DNA from: Streptomyces flavofungini | Lineage (GTDB): Bacteria > Actinomycetota > Actinomycetes > Streptomycetales > Streptomycetaceae | Direction of reading: 5' to 3' | Assembly: GCF_030388665.1 (NCBI RefSeq) | Contig: NZ_CP128846.1 | Coordinates: forward strand, 7,722,001 to 7,786,000 | DNA length: 64,000 bases | In this document: positions 1-9,820 of the stretch, one piece after another | Position numbering within the stretch: the stretch's first letter is position 1 | How the letters are laid out: every line of letters starts with the position of its first letter | Translations under genes and position numbers: made by a program | Notes under the pieces: generated by a model | Databases searched by the model: none | What the model was told of the DNA's origin: nothing | What the model saw: only the letters and a program-made list of their open reading frames with translations

Positions 1-2607
1 CACTCCGGGGACGGCCTCGACGCACCTCGGCCGCCCCTCGCTCGCCGCCGCGTGGCGCAGCACCCCCGGCTCCCACACCCGTCGTCGCCCCGCCGCGTCC
101 CGCGCGTCCACCGCGAACTCACTCACCCTGACGAGGCGGTCCAACGTCTCCACCACCGAGATCCCGGACACGGCCGGCGAGTCGCGCAGATAAAGACGCA
201 CCCGGGTGCCGCCCTCCAGGAGTCCGTCCCCGTCCTGCGCGCACGCGTCGTCGTGCTCCTGGACGCGGAACAGGTTCGCGCTGCCCGGGATGTCCACGCG
301 CAGCGCCGACCGGGCGGGGATGCCGTCGGTGCCGACGGGGCGGGTCACCACCGTCATCTCCTCGGCCAGCATGAAGTAGCTGAACACGCCGATGCCGAAA
401 CGGCTGTTGGGGTACAGGCGCAGGGCCGGGTCGTGGCGGTGCCAGGTCGCCTGCTCCTGGCGGAAGGCACGGGACTGCTCGAAGCGGCGGCCCGCCTTGG
501 TGAAGGTGTTCTTGAGCTGGTCGAGGCCCATGCCGACGCCGTTGTCGCGGCACTCGACGTAGCGGCCGCGGTCGTCCTCGCCCTCGACGAGGGTGATCCG
601 GCCCGCCCAGGGTGCGGGACGCGCGCCCCGGCTCTCCAGGTAGCGATGGCGCATCGCGCGGTGGCGGCAGGCGTCCATCGCGTTCTGGTACAGCTCGCGC
701 AGCGCCAGTTCCGGCTCGCCGTCGTAGATGCGCTCGCCCATGAGCAGGTCGCGGACCTCGGTCTGGGCGAGCTGGAAGCGCAGCAGCGGCACGTCGTAGG
801 CCCTGCGGCCGCCGTCCTCGACCGGGCGCAGGCCGCGGTCCGTGACGCGGGCGGGCAGACCCGCGAGCAGCGCGGCCCGGGGCGCGGGCAGCCTGCGGGC
901 CGCGTCCCGCAGCGTGCCCGCGAGTTCGTCGGCCTGCTCCACGACGCTCGCGAACGCGGCGTGCAGCGCGGGGTGCGGGCAGGCCGCGTCCAGGTGGAGT
1001 TCGCCGTCGGCGGCGTGCCAGTCCGCGTCGCGCACGGCGTTGACGGCGTCCTGGGGGAGCAGGGCGTCGCGGACGGCCAGGTGCTCGGCGAGGACGTCGG
1101 GGAGCGTACGGACGTCCAGGGCGAGCACGCACGCCAGGTGCAGGACGCCCGCCAACTCGTCGGCACGCAGGGGCTGCCGGGCGCCGCCGAGGAGCGGGAA
1201 GGCCAGGTCGGGGCGCGGGCCGCGGTCCTGCGCCGGTGGGCCCAGCGTGATGCCCGCGCCGAGGGCGGCCAGCGCGGCGGACAGCTCGCGGGCGCGCGGC
1301 CCCGGGCACAGCGCGTCCGCGAGCGCCGTCGATTCGGCCTCCGGCACCGGCTGCTCGTCCGTCACGAACCGCTCCGCGATCCACCGGTGCACGAGCCACA
1401 GGGCGACCCCGCGCGCTTCGTCGGGGCGGGCGGCGCGCCAGCAGTCCGAGAGCTTCTTCTTGATGTGCGGGTGGTGCTCGGCGACCTGTTCGTAGTGGCG
1501 GCGCCACGCGTCGCCGTCCTCCCGGTGCCGGACGGTGTACGGCCTGATGTCGCGGGCGTGGCTGAGGCGCCGCGCCCACGCCGCCTCGTGCAGCAGCGGC
1601 GCGGCGACGAGCGCGGTGGCCTCGAGTGCCGACAGCGTCTGCGTCTTGGGGACGAGGCGGGGCAACTGGTCGCGTACGACGCGGACCAGGAAGTCGTCGT
1701 CGGCCCACGGGTCGGGCATCCGCTCCTGGGCCAGGTGCACGACCTGCGCGCACGTCTCGACCAGGTCCCCCAGGCGGTCCCGCAGGTGGGGCACGCTCCC
1801 GGCGTCCGCCTCGGCGACGCGCTCCCACAGGGCGGTGTCCGCGACCGCATCCCGCCAGGCCTCCAGGAGCCGCCGTCCCTCGCACACGACCGCGGCCCGC
1901 GCCTCGGCGTCGAGCTCGGCGCCGCAGTGGAGCCTCGGTTCCTGCGGTGCGGCGCCGTGCAGGCGGGCGGCGCGCAAGGTGTGCTGCCGCGCCGTCTCGA
2001 AGACCTCCTGCACCGTCCGCGCCCGCGTCAGCGGCCGGAAGGCCTCCGCGAGCCCGAGCGTGAAGAAGCTGCCCTCCGCCGAGTACCCCGAACGCTGCCC
2101 GGCCGCGCAGGCCGTCATCAGCGCGAACCGCCCCGAGGGCTGCCCCTTCAGGACGCTGCTGCCGAACACCCCGTCGGCCGACTCGCCCCGGCAGGCGTCG
2201 ATCAGCCACAGCACGGTGCCCGCCCGGCAGTGGGTGAGGTACGGGCTGATGTCGGCGGGCACCAGCGTGTCCAGGTACGGCTGCGTCCACGCGGCGTCGG
2301 CGCTCTGCGGGGCGCGCGCGTCGGCGGGGACCAGGTGGTCGGTGTCGCCGACGCGGATGCCGTGCCCGGTGAAGTGGATCAGGAGGGTGCCGTCCTCCGG
2401 TACGCCCCGTGCCACCTCGTCGACGGTCGTGATGATCTCGGCGCGGGTGGCCCCCGGCACCGTGCGCACGGCGTAACCGGCGGCCTTGAGCGCGGCTCCG
2501 AGTGCCCGCAGGTCGGCGGAGACCGGCGCGTCGAGCGAGTCGAAGCGGTGCGCGGCGTCCGGCGTGTCACCCACGCCGATGAGCAGTGCGGTACGTGCTT
2601 GTGCCAT
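1..2607 (-). CDS. Caspase-like protease fused to Hsp90-like GHKL ATPase (3' end outside window)
   Basis: The start (ATG, 2607) is inside the window and the gene runs off the left edge, leaving 869 visible residues. Residues about 5-230 read as a caspase-fold (peptidase C14) domain: the likely catalytic His82 lies in HFTGHG and the nucleophile Cys139 in LIDACRGES. Residues about 600-780 look like the ATP-binding fold of Hsp90: N box ELYQNAMDACRH (Glu638, Asn642), DNGVGM at 688-693 and FGIGVFS at 736-742. The roughly 370 residues between them show no motif I recognise. There is no signal peptide or membrane segment, so it is probably cytosolic. Family knowledge: bacterial caspase-like proteins joined to NTPases or chaperone-like sensors are often suspected of immunity or regulated-death roles. 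The substrate and trigger here are unknown. Domain calls are firm; the role is inference. Confidence 0.85.
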   Translation of the reverse strand, partial: MAQARTALLIGVGDTPDAAHRFDSLDAPVSADLRALGAALKAAGYAVRTVPGATRAEIITTVDEVARGVPEDGTLLIHFTGHGIRVGDTDHLVPADARAPQSADAAWTQPYLDTLVPADISPYLTHCRAGTVLWLIDACRGESADGVFGSSVLKGQPSGRFALMTACAAGQRSGYSAEGSFFTLGLAEAFRPLTRARTVQEVFETARQHTLRAARLHGAAPQEPRLHCGAELDAEARAAVVCEGRRLLEAWRDAVADTALWERVAEADAGSVPHLRDRLGDLVETCAQVVHLAQERMPDPWADDDFLVRVVRDQLPRLVPKTQTLSALEATALVAAPLLHEAAWARRLSHARDIRPYTVRHREDGDAWRRHYEQVAEHHPHIKKKLSDCWRAARPDEARGVALWLVHRWIAERFVTDEQPVPEAESTALADALCPGPRARELSAALAALGAGITLGPPAQDRGPRPDLAFPLLGGARQPLRADELAGVLHLACVLALDVRTLPDVLAEHLAVRDALLPQDAVNAVRDADWHAADGELHLDAACPHPALHAAFASVVEQADELAGTLRDAARRLPAPRAALLAGLPARVTDRGLRPVEDGGRRAYDVPLLRFQLAQTEVRDLLMGERIYDGEPELALRELYQNAMDACRHRAMRHRYLESRGARPAPWAGRITLVEGEDDRGRYVECRDNGVGMGLDQLKNTFTKAGRRFEQSRAFRQEQATWHRHDPALRLYPNSRFGIGVFSYFMLAEEMTVVTRPVGTDGIPARSALRVDIPGSANLFRVQEHDDACAQDGDGLLEGGTRVRLYLRDSPAVSGISVVETLDRLVRVSEFAVDARDAAGRRRVWEPGVLRHAAASEGRPRCVEAVPGV

Positions 2608-2763
2608 GCCTCTCCCCCTGTGCGAGGCCTTATCGTCGCATTTCCGGGCGGGGGCGACGGGCGGAACCCCGGCGGTGAACGGGGCGGCGGGCGACCGGAC
2701 TTGACTCAGGGCTCCCGGCGCCCGCTCCGGGCCCGCGGCGCCTGCCCGCCGGTCCGGCACCCG

Positions 2764-3744
2764 TCACTCCGCCCGCCGCGCCCGGTGCGCCATCCACGCC
2801 GCCACCACCGCCCCCGACACGTTGTGCCACACGGAGAACACGGCGGCGGGCAGTGCGGCCAGCGGGCTGAAGTGGGCGGTCGCGAGGGACGCGGCGAGCC
2901 CGGAGTTCTGCATGCCGACCTCGAAGGCCATCGCGCGGGACGCGGGCGGGCCGAGCCGGGCCAGCTTCCCCGCGCCGTAACCGAGCGCGAGCCCGAGCCC
3001 GTTGTGCAGGACGACCGCGACGAGCACGAGCGCCGCCGCCGACTTGATGGCCGCCGCGCTGCCCGCGACGACCACGGCCACGATGACGGCGATGGTCACG
3101 GCCGACAGCCACGGCAGCGCGCCGAGCACGCGATCGACGCAGCGCCCGAAGAGCAGCCGCACGGCGAGGCCGCCGACGACGGGCAGGAGCACGGTCTTGA
3201 GGATGTCCGTCACCATCGAGCCCGCGTCCACCGGCAGGTACTCACCGGCGAGCAGCAGCGTGAGCGGCGGCGTCACGAGCGGCGCGAGCACGGTCGACAC
3301 GGTGGCGACGGACACGGAGAGGGCCACGTCGCCGCGCGCGAGATAGGTGACGACATTGGAGGCCGTACCGCTCGGCGCGCACCCGACGAGGATCACCCCG
3401 GCGGCCAACTGGGGCGAGAGGTCCAGGGCATGGGCGATCAGCCAGCCCAGGCCCGGCATGATCACGTAGTGCGCGACCAGGCCGAGCGCCACGGCCCAGG
3501 GGCGGCGTGCGACGCCCTGGAAGTCCTGCGGCGTCATCGTCAGGCCCATGCAGAACATGACCACGCCGAGCAGATACGGCACGCTCTCCTTCCAGCCCCC
3601 GAAGGTGCCGGGCGTCGCCAGGCCGACGGCGCCCGCGGCGAGGACGAGCACGGGGAAGACGGTGACGGCGCGGCGGGCGGCGCGGTCGGCGGCGCTCGCG
3701 GGCCCGGTGGCCGCCGTCGGGCCGGGACGTGTCGGTTCGGTCTG
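2764..3744 (-). CDS. Bile acid:sodium symporter (BASS) family transporter
   Basis: Integral membrane protein with about nine or ten hydrophobic helices. The segment GCAPSGTASNVVTYLARGD is the family's conserved Gly/Ser/Asn-rich motif, and FEVGMQNSGLAASLA near the C terminus is the second conserved BASS element. Family members couple Na+ import to uptake of organic anions such as bile acids, pyruvate or pantoate; the substrate cannot be told from sequence. The start is uncertain. I use a GTG at 3744 (MQTEPTRPG), but an in-frame TTG at 3783 would add 13 residues, and neither has a clear ribosome binding site. The gene lies 156 bp upstream of the caspase-Hsp90 gene on the same strand, probably as a separate transcription unit. 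Confidence 0.85.
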   Translation of the reverse strand, partial: QTEPTRPGPTAATGPASAADRAARRAVTVFPVLVLAAGAVGLATPGTFGGWKESVPYLLGVVMFCMGLTMTPQDFQGVARRPWAVALGLVAHYVIMPGLGWLIAHALDLSPQLAAGVILVGCAPSGTASNVVTYLARGDVALSVSVATVSTVLAPLVTPPLTLLLAGEYLPVDAGSMVTDILKTVLLPVVGGLAVRLLFGRCVDRVLGALPWLSAVTIAVIVAVVVAGSAAAIKSAAALVLVAVVLHNGLGLALGYGAGKLARLGPPASRAMAFEVGMQNSGLAASLATAHFSPLAALPAAVFSVWHNVSGAVVAAWMAHRARRAE

Positions 3745-3844
3745 CACCCGGCGATGCAACGTGCCGGTGCGCCGGGCACGCAACCGCGTCTCGATATGTG
3801 GTCGCTACATGTGTCCTGGGGCGTACGAGGCGGAGGCGCCGCCC

Positions 3845-4474
3845 TCACTTGGCGGCGCCGCAACTCCCCACCGGCGTCACGGAGATGACGGTACGGGCGG
3901 GCAACGTGACCCGCTTCGCCCTGCCGCCCTCCCCGGCGGCCCCGCCCTCGGCCCGCAGCGACACCCCGTCCCGCCCCGACCCCAGGAACTCCCCGCACCG
4001 CTCCCCGGACGTCGTGCTCACCCGCACCAGATGGTCCTTCGGGGACTCCGTCTCGACCCAGGCGACCCCGATGGCCCCGGCGGCGCACACGACGCCGGCC
4101 ACGCAGCACACCGACGCCCACCGCAGCGACCTGACGACGCGCCGGACCTCGTCCTCCGTCCAGCGCCGCAGCGCCTGACCGGCGAGCAGGGTGCGTTCGC
4201 CGAGCCGCCCGTGCGCCGCCCGCACGGCGAGCACCGACCCCGCCACAAGCAGCAGGAACGCGGCGGCGACCAGCCCCGACGCCACCAGGCGCGCGGTGTC
4301 CGGCAGGCCGTTCAGGTCGTCGCGGCCCTTGAGGACGACCAGGACGGCGAGGAGTGCCGTCAGACCGGTCAGACCCGTGCGCCAGCCCTCGGCCTGCCGC
4401 CGCAACTCGTCGAGCTGCGTGAACTCCAGCTCACGCGCGAGCTCCGCCCAGCGGCGGTCGGACTGGGCCGTCAC
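3845..4474 (-). CDS. Hypothetical membrane protein, coupled to the upstream Zn-ribbon-like gene
   Basis: 209 residues from a GTG at 4474 that overlaps the stop of the upstream gene by GTGA, so the two are translationally coupled. The N-terminal 40 residues are charged and helical (RRWAELARELEFTQLDELRRQAE). Hydrophobic segments follow (TGLTALLAVLVVL, LVASGLVAAAFLLLVAGSVLAV, ASVCCVAGVVCAAGAIGVAWV), then a C-terminal soluble tail of about 65 residues ending in PVGSCGAAK. Two short positively charged loops and an exported or lumenal tail are plausible. I do not recognise a family. The extended reading frame back to 4591 is rejected because it would lie inside the coding sequence of the neighbour. 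Confidence 0.75.
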   Translation of the reverse strand: MTAQSDRRWAELARELEFTQLDELRRQAEGWRTGLTGLTALLAVLVVLKGRDDLNGLPDTARLVASGLVAAAFLLLVAGSVLAVRAAHGRLGERTLLAGQALRRWTEDEVRRVVRSLRWASVCCVAGVVCAAGAIGVAWVETESPKDHLVRVSTTSGERCGEFLGSGRDGVSLRAEGGAAGEGGRAKRVTLPARTVISVTPVGSCGAAK

Positions 4475-4848
4475 GGCGTGCCGTTCGGGGTGCCGCCCGG
4501 GGCGGGCGTCACCAGGGCCCGCACGCGCCAGCTGGCTCCGCACCCGACGAACACGGCGTTCGCCGGGAGCTGCGGATGCGGGTGCCCGCACTCGCAGAAG
4601 TGCCGCTCCTGGGCGAGCAGCGCGGCGTCCGAGGCCAGCGCGCCCTTGGTCCCCGCGCCCGTCCCGGTCCCGGGCACGCCGTGCCGGTACTCGGTGGTCG
4701 TGCGGCCGTGGCAGCGGGGGCAGTGGCCCCGCACCAGGGTGTGCCCGTCGGGCGAGGGGCCGACGGTGAACTCGTCGCTCACCTCGCCGAGGTCCGTGTC
4801 CGCGTAGGCGGTGTCGAACCGGTGGGAGGGCGGCGGGGGCTGGGTCAT
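4471..4848 (-). CDS. Hypothetical protein with paired CxxC/CxCG metal-ligand motifs
   Basis: 125 residues. The first Cys pair is in HCPRCHGRTTTEYRHG and the second in HFCECGHPHPQLP, with a further GCG; the spacing suggests a zinc ribbon. It ends by overlapping the start of the membrane protein gene (4474). Its own ATG (4848) overlaps the stop codon of the PPOX remnant upstream by ATGA, so all three once formed a coupled operon. No family recognised. Because the upstream partner is broken, translation of this gene may now depend on its own initiation signals, and I see no strong ribosome binding site. Confidence 0.75.
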   Translation of the reverse strand: MTQPPPPSHRFDTAYADTDLGEVSDEFTVGPSPDGHTLVRGHCPRCHGRTTTEYRHGVPGTGTGAGTKGALASDAALLAQERHFCECGHPHPQLPANAVFVGCGASWRVRALVTPAPGGTPNGTP

Positions 4849-5089
4849 GAGGCGTCGTCCAGGTCGAGATCGAGGGCGAACCGCTTGGCGTGCGGATCGC
4901 GGTCTTCGTCGTACGTCATGAAGGGCACCGCGTAGCCGCAGGTGTCGCGGATCAGCTCGGCGCTCACGACGATGATCGCGCGCAGGCCGTGCGGCGACGT
5001 GTCGACGTCGGGGAAGCGGGCGAGGAGTTCGGGTGGGACTCGATGAAGGTCCGGAGCCTGCCGTCGATGCGCTCATGGGTCTTTGCCAT
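4845..5089 (-). pseudogene. Remnant of a PPOX (FMN-binding split-barrel) family gene with internal deletion
   Basis: From the ATG at 5089 the frame reads [20 protein letters not shown], the usual N terminus of Streptomyces pyridoxamine 5'-phosphate oxidase-family proteins. It then shifts into nonsense and stops. A second frame, beginning at about codon 22, reads [18 protein letters not shown] and then [17 protein letters not shown], which is the C-terminal half of the same family, and runs to a stop at 4845 that overlaps the next gene by ATGA. Intact relatives are about 180-190 residues, from memory. Here about 100 central residues, including most of the flavin-binding barrel, are missing and the junction is out of frame. 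The gene is certainly non-functional as a flavoprotein. A real deletion is more likely than a sequencing error because so much is absent. Confidence 0.8.
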
Positions 5090-5189
5090 GACTGACGGAT
5101 CTTGGACTCTTTCCGTTCGCCTGTCCAGCTGCTTCGTCCGCCGTACCGCCTGCCGGACGAGCGCCCTCCGCCGCCCCCCGCGGGCTGGA

Positions 5190-5224
5190 TTGACGAAGCA
5201 TGCATGGCAATGCATACTCATGCA
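5190..5224 (+). promoter_or_regulatory. argG promoter overlapped by two ArgR-type operators
   Basis: A -35 box TTGACG (5190-5195) and -10 box CATACT (5213-5218) are separated by 17 bp. Two perfect TGCAT-N4-ATGCA palindromes overlap this promoter, at 5201-5214 and 5211-5224, centred 10 bp apart (one helical turn). The stretch GCATGCATGGCAATGCATAC (5199-5218) closely resembles the Streptomyces ARG box as I remember it. ArgR binding with arginine would block RNA polymerase directly. Confidence 0.8.
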
Positions 5225-5276
5225 TGTCAGTGACTGCACTGCACTGAGCGAGCGAATGCACTGTGAGGAGAAACCC

Positions 5277-6470
5277 GTGACCGAGCGCGTCGTACTCGCC
5301 TACTCGGGCGGCCTGGACACCTCCGTCGCCATCGGCTGGATCGCCGAGGAGACGGGCGCCGAGGTCATCGCCGTCGCCGTGGACGTCGGCCAGGGCGGCG
5401 AGGACCTGGACGTCATCCGCAAGCGCGCGCTCGCCTGCGGTGCCGTGGAGGCGGAGGTCGCCGACGCCAAGGACGAGTTCGCCGAGGGCTACTGCCTCCC
5501 GGCGATCAAGGCCAACGCCCTGTACATGGACCGGTATCCGCTGGTCTCGGCCCTCTCCCGGCCGACCATCGTCAAGCACCTCGTCGCCGCCGCGAACAAG
5601 CACGGCGCCGGCATCGTGGCCCACGGCTGCACCGGCAAGGGCAACGACCAGGTGCGGTTCGAGGCCGGCATCCAGGCCCTCGGCCCCGACCTGAAGTGCA
5701 TCGCCCCCGTCCGGGACTACGCGATGACCCGGGACAAGGCCATCGCCTTCTGCGAGGACAAGGGCCTGCCGATCGCGACCACCAAGAAGTCGCCGTACTC
5801 CATCGACCAGAACGTCTTCGGACGGGCCGTCGAGACGGGCTTCCTGGAGGACATCTGGAACGCCCCCATCGAGGACGTGTACGAGTACACCTCCAACCCC
5901 GCGACCCCGCGTGAGGCCGACGAGGTCGTCATCACCTTCAAGGAGGGCGTGCCGGTCGCCGTCGACGGCAGGCCCGTCACGGTCCTCCAGGCCATCCAGC
6001 AGCTCAACGAGCGCGCGGGCGCCCAGGGCATCGGCCGGATCGACATGGTCGAGGACCGGCTCGTGGGCATCAAGTCCCGTGAGGTGTACGAGGCCCCGGG
6101 CGCCATCGCCCTGATCACCGCCCACCAGGAGCTGGAGAACGTCACGGTCGAGCGGGAGCTCGCCCGGTACAAGCGGCAGGTCGAGCAGCGCTGGGGCGAG
6201 CTGGTCTACGACGGCCTGTGGTTCTCGCCGCTCAAGCGGGCCCTGGACGGCTTCATCAACGAGGCCAACCAGCACGTCACCGGCGACATCCGGATGACCC
6301 TCCACGGCGGCCGCGCGGTCGTCACGGGCCGGAAGTCCGAGGAGTCCCTCTACGACTTCAACCTCGCGACCTACGACTCGGGCGACACCTTCGACCAGTC
6401 CAAGGCGCAGGGGTTCATCGACATCTTCGGGCTTTCGTCGAAGATCGCGGCGAAGCGGGACCTGGCCTGA
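5277..6470 (+). CDS. argG: Argininosuccinate synthase
   Basis: 397 residues, the normal length for the actinobacterial enzyme. It joins citrulline and aspartate with ATP to make argininosuccinate, the penultimate step of arginine synthesis, in the cytosol. The N-terminal [16 protein letters not shown] is the PP-loop ATP-binding motif of the N-type ATP pyrophosphatases. [15 protein letters not shown] (from about residue 115) is the citrulline/aspartate-binding signature. I choose the GTG at 5277 because GAGGAG lies 7 nt upstream; an in-frame ATG at 5256 is poorer. It is transcribed with argH, 92 bp downstream, from an ArgR-type promoter. Identification is secure. Confidence 0.98.
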   Translation: MTERVVLAYSGGLDTSVAIGWIAEETGAEVIAVAVDVGQGGEDLDVIRKRALACGAVEAEVADAKDEFAEGYCLPAIKANALYMDRYPLVSALSRPTIVKHLVAAANKHGAGIVAHGCTGKGNDQVRFEAGIQALGPDLKCIAPVRDYAMTRDKAIAFCEDKGLPIATTKKSPYSIDQNVFGRAVETGFLEDIWNAPIEDVYEYTSNPATPREADEVVITFKEGVPVAVDGRPVTVLQAIQQLNERAGAQGIGRIDMVEDRLVGIKSREVYEAPGAIALITAHQELENVTVERELARYKRQVEQRWGELVYDGLWFSPLKRALDGFINEANQHVTGDIRMTLHGGRAVVTGRKSEESLYDFNLATYDSGDTFDQSKAQGFIDIFGLSSKIAAKRDLA

Positions 6471-6490
6471 GGGCCCGAGCAGTAGCGTGA

Positions 6491-8007
<1,517 letters not shown>

Positions 8008-8037
8008 GCGGAGCCCTGGCCCGCGCCGGGACGTGCC

Positions 8038-8095
8038 AGCCTGTCCGGCGTTTGAGGACGAGGCGCGAAGCGCCGATTCGGCGGCTGTCCCACCC
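8038..8095 (+). repeat. Dispersed intergenic repeat, copy 1
   Basis: AGCCTGTCCGGCGTTTGAGG, then ACGAGGCGCGAAGCGCCGATTCGG and a degenerate tail. Related copies occur at 21453-21479 (inverted), 21561-21712, 27898-28018 and as a triple array at 55784-55972. All are in non-coding DNA next to gene ends. The internal GGCGC-N-GCGCC part can form a small stem. Confidence 0.8.
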
Positions 8096-8190
8096 GAGAG
8101 GAACACCCGCCTCCACCTAGGGATACGTTGACGGGGGAGCCCGCGACCCGCAGGCTCCCCCGTACCACTCCCGAGAAGCGTGGAGCCCCG

Positions 8191-9159
8191 ATGCCCTTCG
8201 ACCGCCTGGCCACAGCGACCACCCCCACCGCCCATCTGGGCCTGGGCCTCGCAGCCGTGGGCAGGCCCGGCTACATCACGCTGGGCCGCGAGGAGGACCT
8301 GCCCGCGCGCAGCGTCGAGGCCCTGCGCGAGCGCGCCTTCGAACTCCTCGACGCCGCCTATGCCCTCGGCGTGCGCTACCTCGACGTGGCCCGCTCCTAC
8401 GGCCGCGCCGAGGAGTTCCTTGCCGACTGGCTGCGCGCCCGCCCCGACATCCGGGACGTGGTCGTCGGCAGCAAGTGGGGGTACACGTACACCGCCGACT
8501 GGCGCACCGACGCCGAGGCGCACGAGGTCAAGGACCACAGCGTCGCCGCGTACGACCGCCAGCGCGCCGAGACCGCCGACATCCTCGGCGACCGGCTCGA
8601 CCTCTACCAGATCCACTCGGTGACCCCGGAGAGCCCCGCCCTCACCGACACGGAACTGCACGCCCGGCTCGCGGACCTGGCCGCGCGCGGCGTCACCGTC
8701 GGCCTCTCCGTCAGCGGCCCCGAGCAGGCGGCCGCGATCCGCGCCGCCGTCGAGGTCACCGTGGGCGGCGAGCGGCTGTTCCGGACGGTCCAGGCGACGT
8801 ACAACGCCCTGGAGACCTCCGCGGGGCCCGCGCTCGCCGAGGCCCACGACGCGGGCCTGACCGTCCTGGTCAAGGAGGGCCTGGCCAACGGCCGCCTGGC
8901 CGGACCGCGGGCGCCCGCGGCACTGCGCGCCGCCGCCGAGGCCACCGGCCTCGGCTGTGACGCGGTGGCCCTCGCGCTGGTCCTGCGCCAGCCCTGGGCG
9001 GGCGTCGTCCTCTCCGGCGCCGCCACCTCCGTACAACTCGTGTCGAACCTGCACGCGACGGCGGTGGACCTGGACGCCGAGCACCTGGAGCGCCTCGCGG
9101 ATCTCGCGGAGGAGCCCACCGCGTACTGGCGCACGCGCGCCGGACTGCCCTGGCACTGA
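8191..9159 (+). CDS. Aldo/keto reductase family protein
   Basis: 322 residues with the (beta/alpha)8 barrel layout of NAD(P)H-dependent aldo/keto reductases. DVARSYGRAEEFL holds the family's Asp and the catalytic Tyr, GSKWGYTYT the catalytic Lys and LYQIHSV the active-site His, so the tetrad looks complete. VLSGAATSVQLVSN near the C terminus is the cofactor-binding strand and helix. The natural substrate is unknown. I start at the ATG at 8191, which has GGAG 8 nt upstream; an in-frame TTG at 8128 would add 21 residues that look non-homologous. It stands alone between argH and the TetR gene. Confidence 0.92.
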   Translation: MPFDRLATATTPTAHLGLGLAAVGRPGYITLGREEDLPARSVEALRERAFELLDAAYALGVRYLDVARSYGRAEEFLADWLRARPDIRDVVVGSKWGYTYTADWRTDAEAHEVKDHSVAAYDRQRAETADILGDRLDLYQIHSVTPESPALTDTELHARLADLAARGVTVGLSVSGPEQAAAIRAAVEVTVGGERLFRTVQATYNALETSAGPALAEAHDAGLTVLVKEGLANGRLAGPRAPAALRAAAEATGLGCDAVALALVLRQPWAGVVLSGAATSVQLVSNLHATAVDLDAEHLERLADLAEEPTAYWRTRAGLPWH

Positions 9160-9232
9160 GGGCCGCCGGGCCACCGGCGCCCGCACTCGACCCGCTCTGA
9201 AACCCGTTCCATGAGCGCCGCACGCCTCCTCT

Positions 9233-9268
9233 GAGACATATGTGTCTCATGTGGTCTATGGTTGTCTC
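9233..9268 (+). promoter_or_regulatory. TetR operator and leaderless promoter
   Basis: The inverted repeat GAGACA-TATG-TGTCTC (9233-9248) is followed by a further GTCTC half-site at 9263-9267. A -10 box TATGGT lies at 9257-9262, only 6 nt before the ATG at 9269, so the transcript is probably leaderless. The operator overlaps the promoter, which fits autoregulation by the encoded repressor. Confidence 0.65.
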
Positions 9269-9820
9269 ATGTCAGTCGATCGTGACCAGGTGCTGCGCAG
9301 CGCCGCCGCCCAGCTCACCCGCAAGGGCTCCTCGACCCTGGACGAGGTGGCCAGGGCCGCCGGCATCAGCCGGGCCACCCTGCACCGCCACTTCGCGGGG
9401 CGCGACGCGCTCATCCGCGCGCTGGAGGATCTGGGCCTCCAGGAGTGCGAGACGGCGCTCGACGCCGCGCGGCTCGGCGAGGACAGCGCGCAGGACGCGC
9501 TTCGGCGCCTGATCAAGGAGATCGAACCGGCCGCCGGTCTGCTCGCGTTCCTCGTCACCGAGAACCAGCTGTTCGAGGGCGAGGACCGGCACGCGGGCTG
9601 GTCCCGGATCGACGACCGGATGGCGGAGCTGTTCCGGCGCGGCCAGGAGAGCGGGGAGTTCCGCATCGACCTGAGCACGGCCTGGCTCACCGACGCCCTC
9701 TACGGCCTCATCGGCTCCGCCGCCTGGGCCGTGCTCGACGGCCGCGTGGCGGCCAAGGACTTCTCATACATGATCGCCGAACTGCTGATCGGCGGCGCAC
9801 GACGGAGAGTGGAATCATGA
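9269..9820 (+). CDS. TetR family transcriptional regulator
   Basis: 183 residues. The N-terminal 50 residues form a TetR helix-turn-helix (VLRSAAAQLTRKG, then TLDEVARAAGISRATLHRHF); the rest is the helical ligand-binding and dimer domain. Starting at the ATG at 9269 places the -10 box 6 nt upstream, the leaderless arrangement; an upstream in-frame GTG at 9242 falls inside the operator and is rejected. The stop overlaps the next gene by ATGA, so repressor and efflux pump are co-translated. It very likely represses its own operon through the GAGACA/TGTCTC palindrome until the pump's substrate binds. Confidence 0.92.
   Translation: MSVDRDQVLRSAAAQLTRKGSSTLDEVARAAGISRATLHRHFAGRDALIRALEDLGLQECETALDAARLGEDSAQDALRRLIKEIEPAAGLLAFLVTENQLFEGEDRHAGWSRIDDRMAELFRRGQESGEFRIDLSTAWLTDALYGLIGSAAWAVLDGRVAAKDFSYMIAELLIGGARRRVES

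Noticed and set aside
52..3888. 1278-codon plus-strand open frame
   Set aside because: Antisense to two well-supported minus-strand genes; long open frames opposite high-G+C genes are expected and its product is Arg/Gly/Ala-rich without domains.
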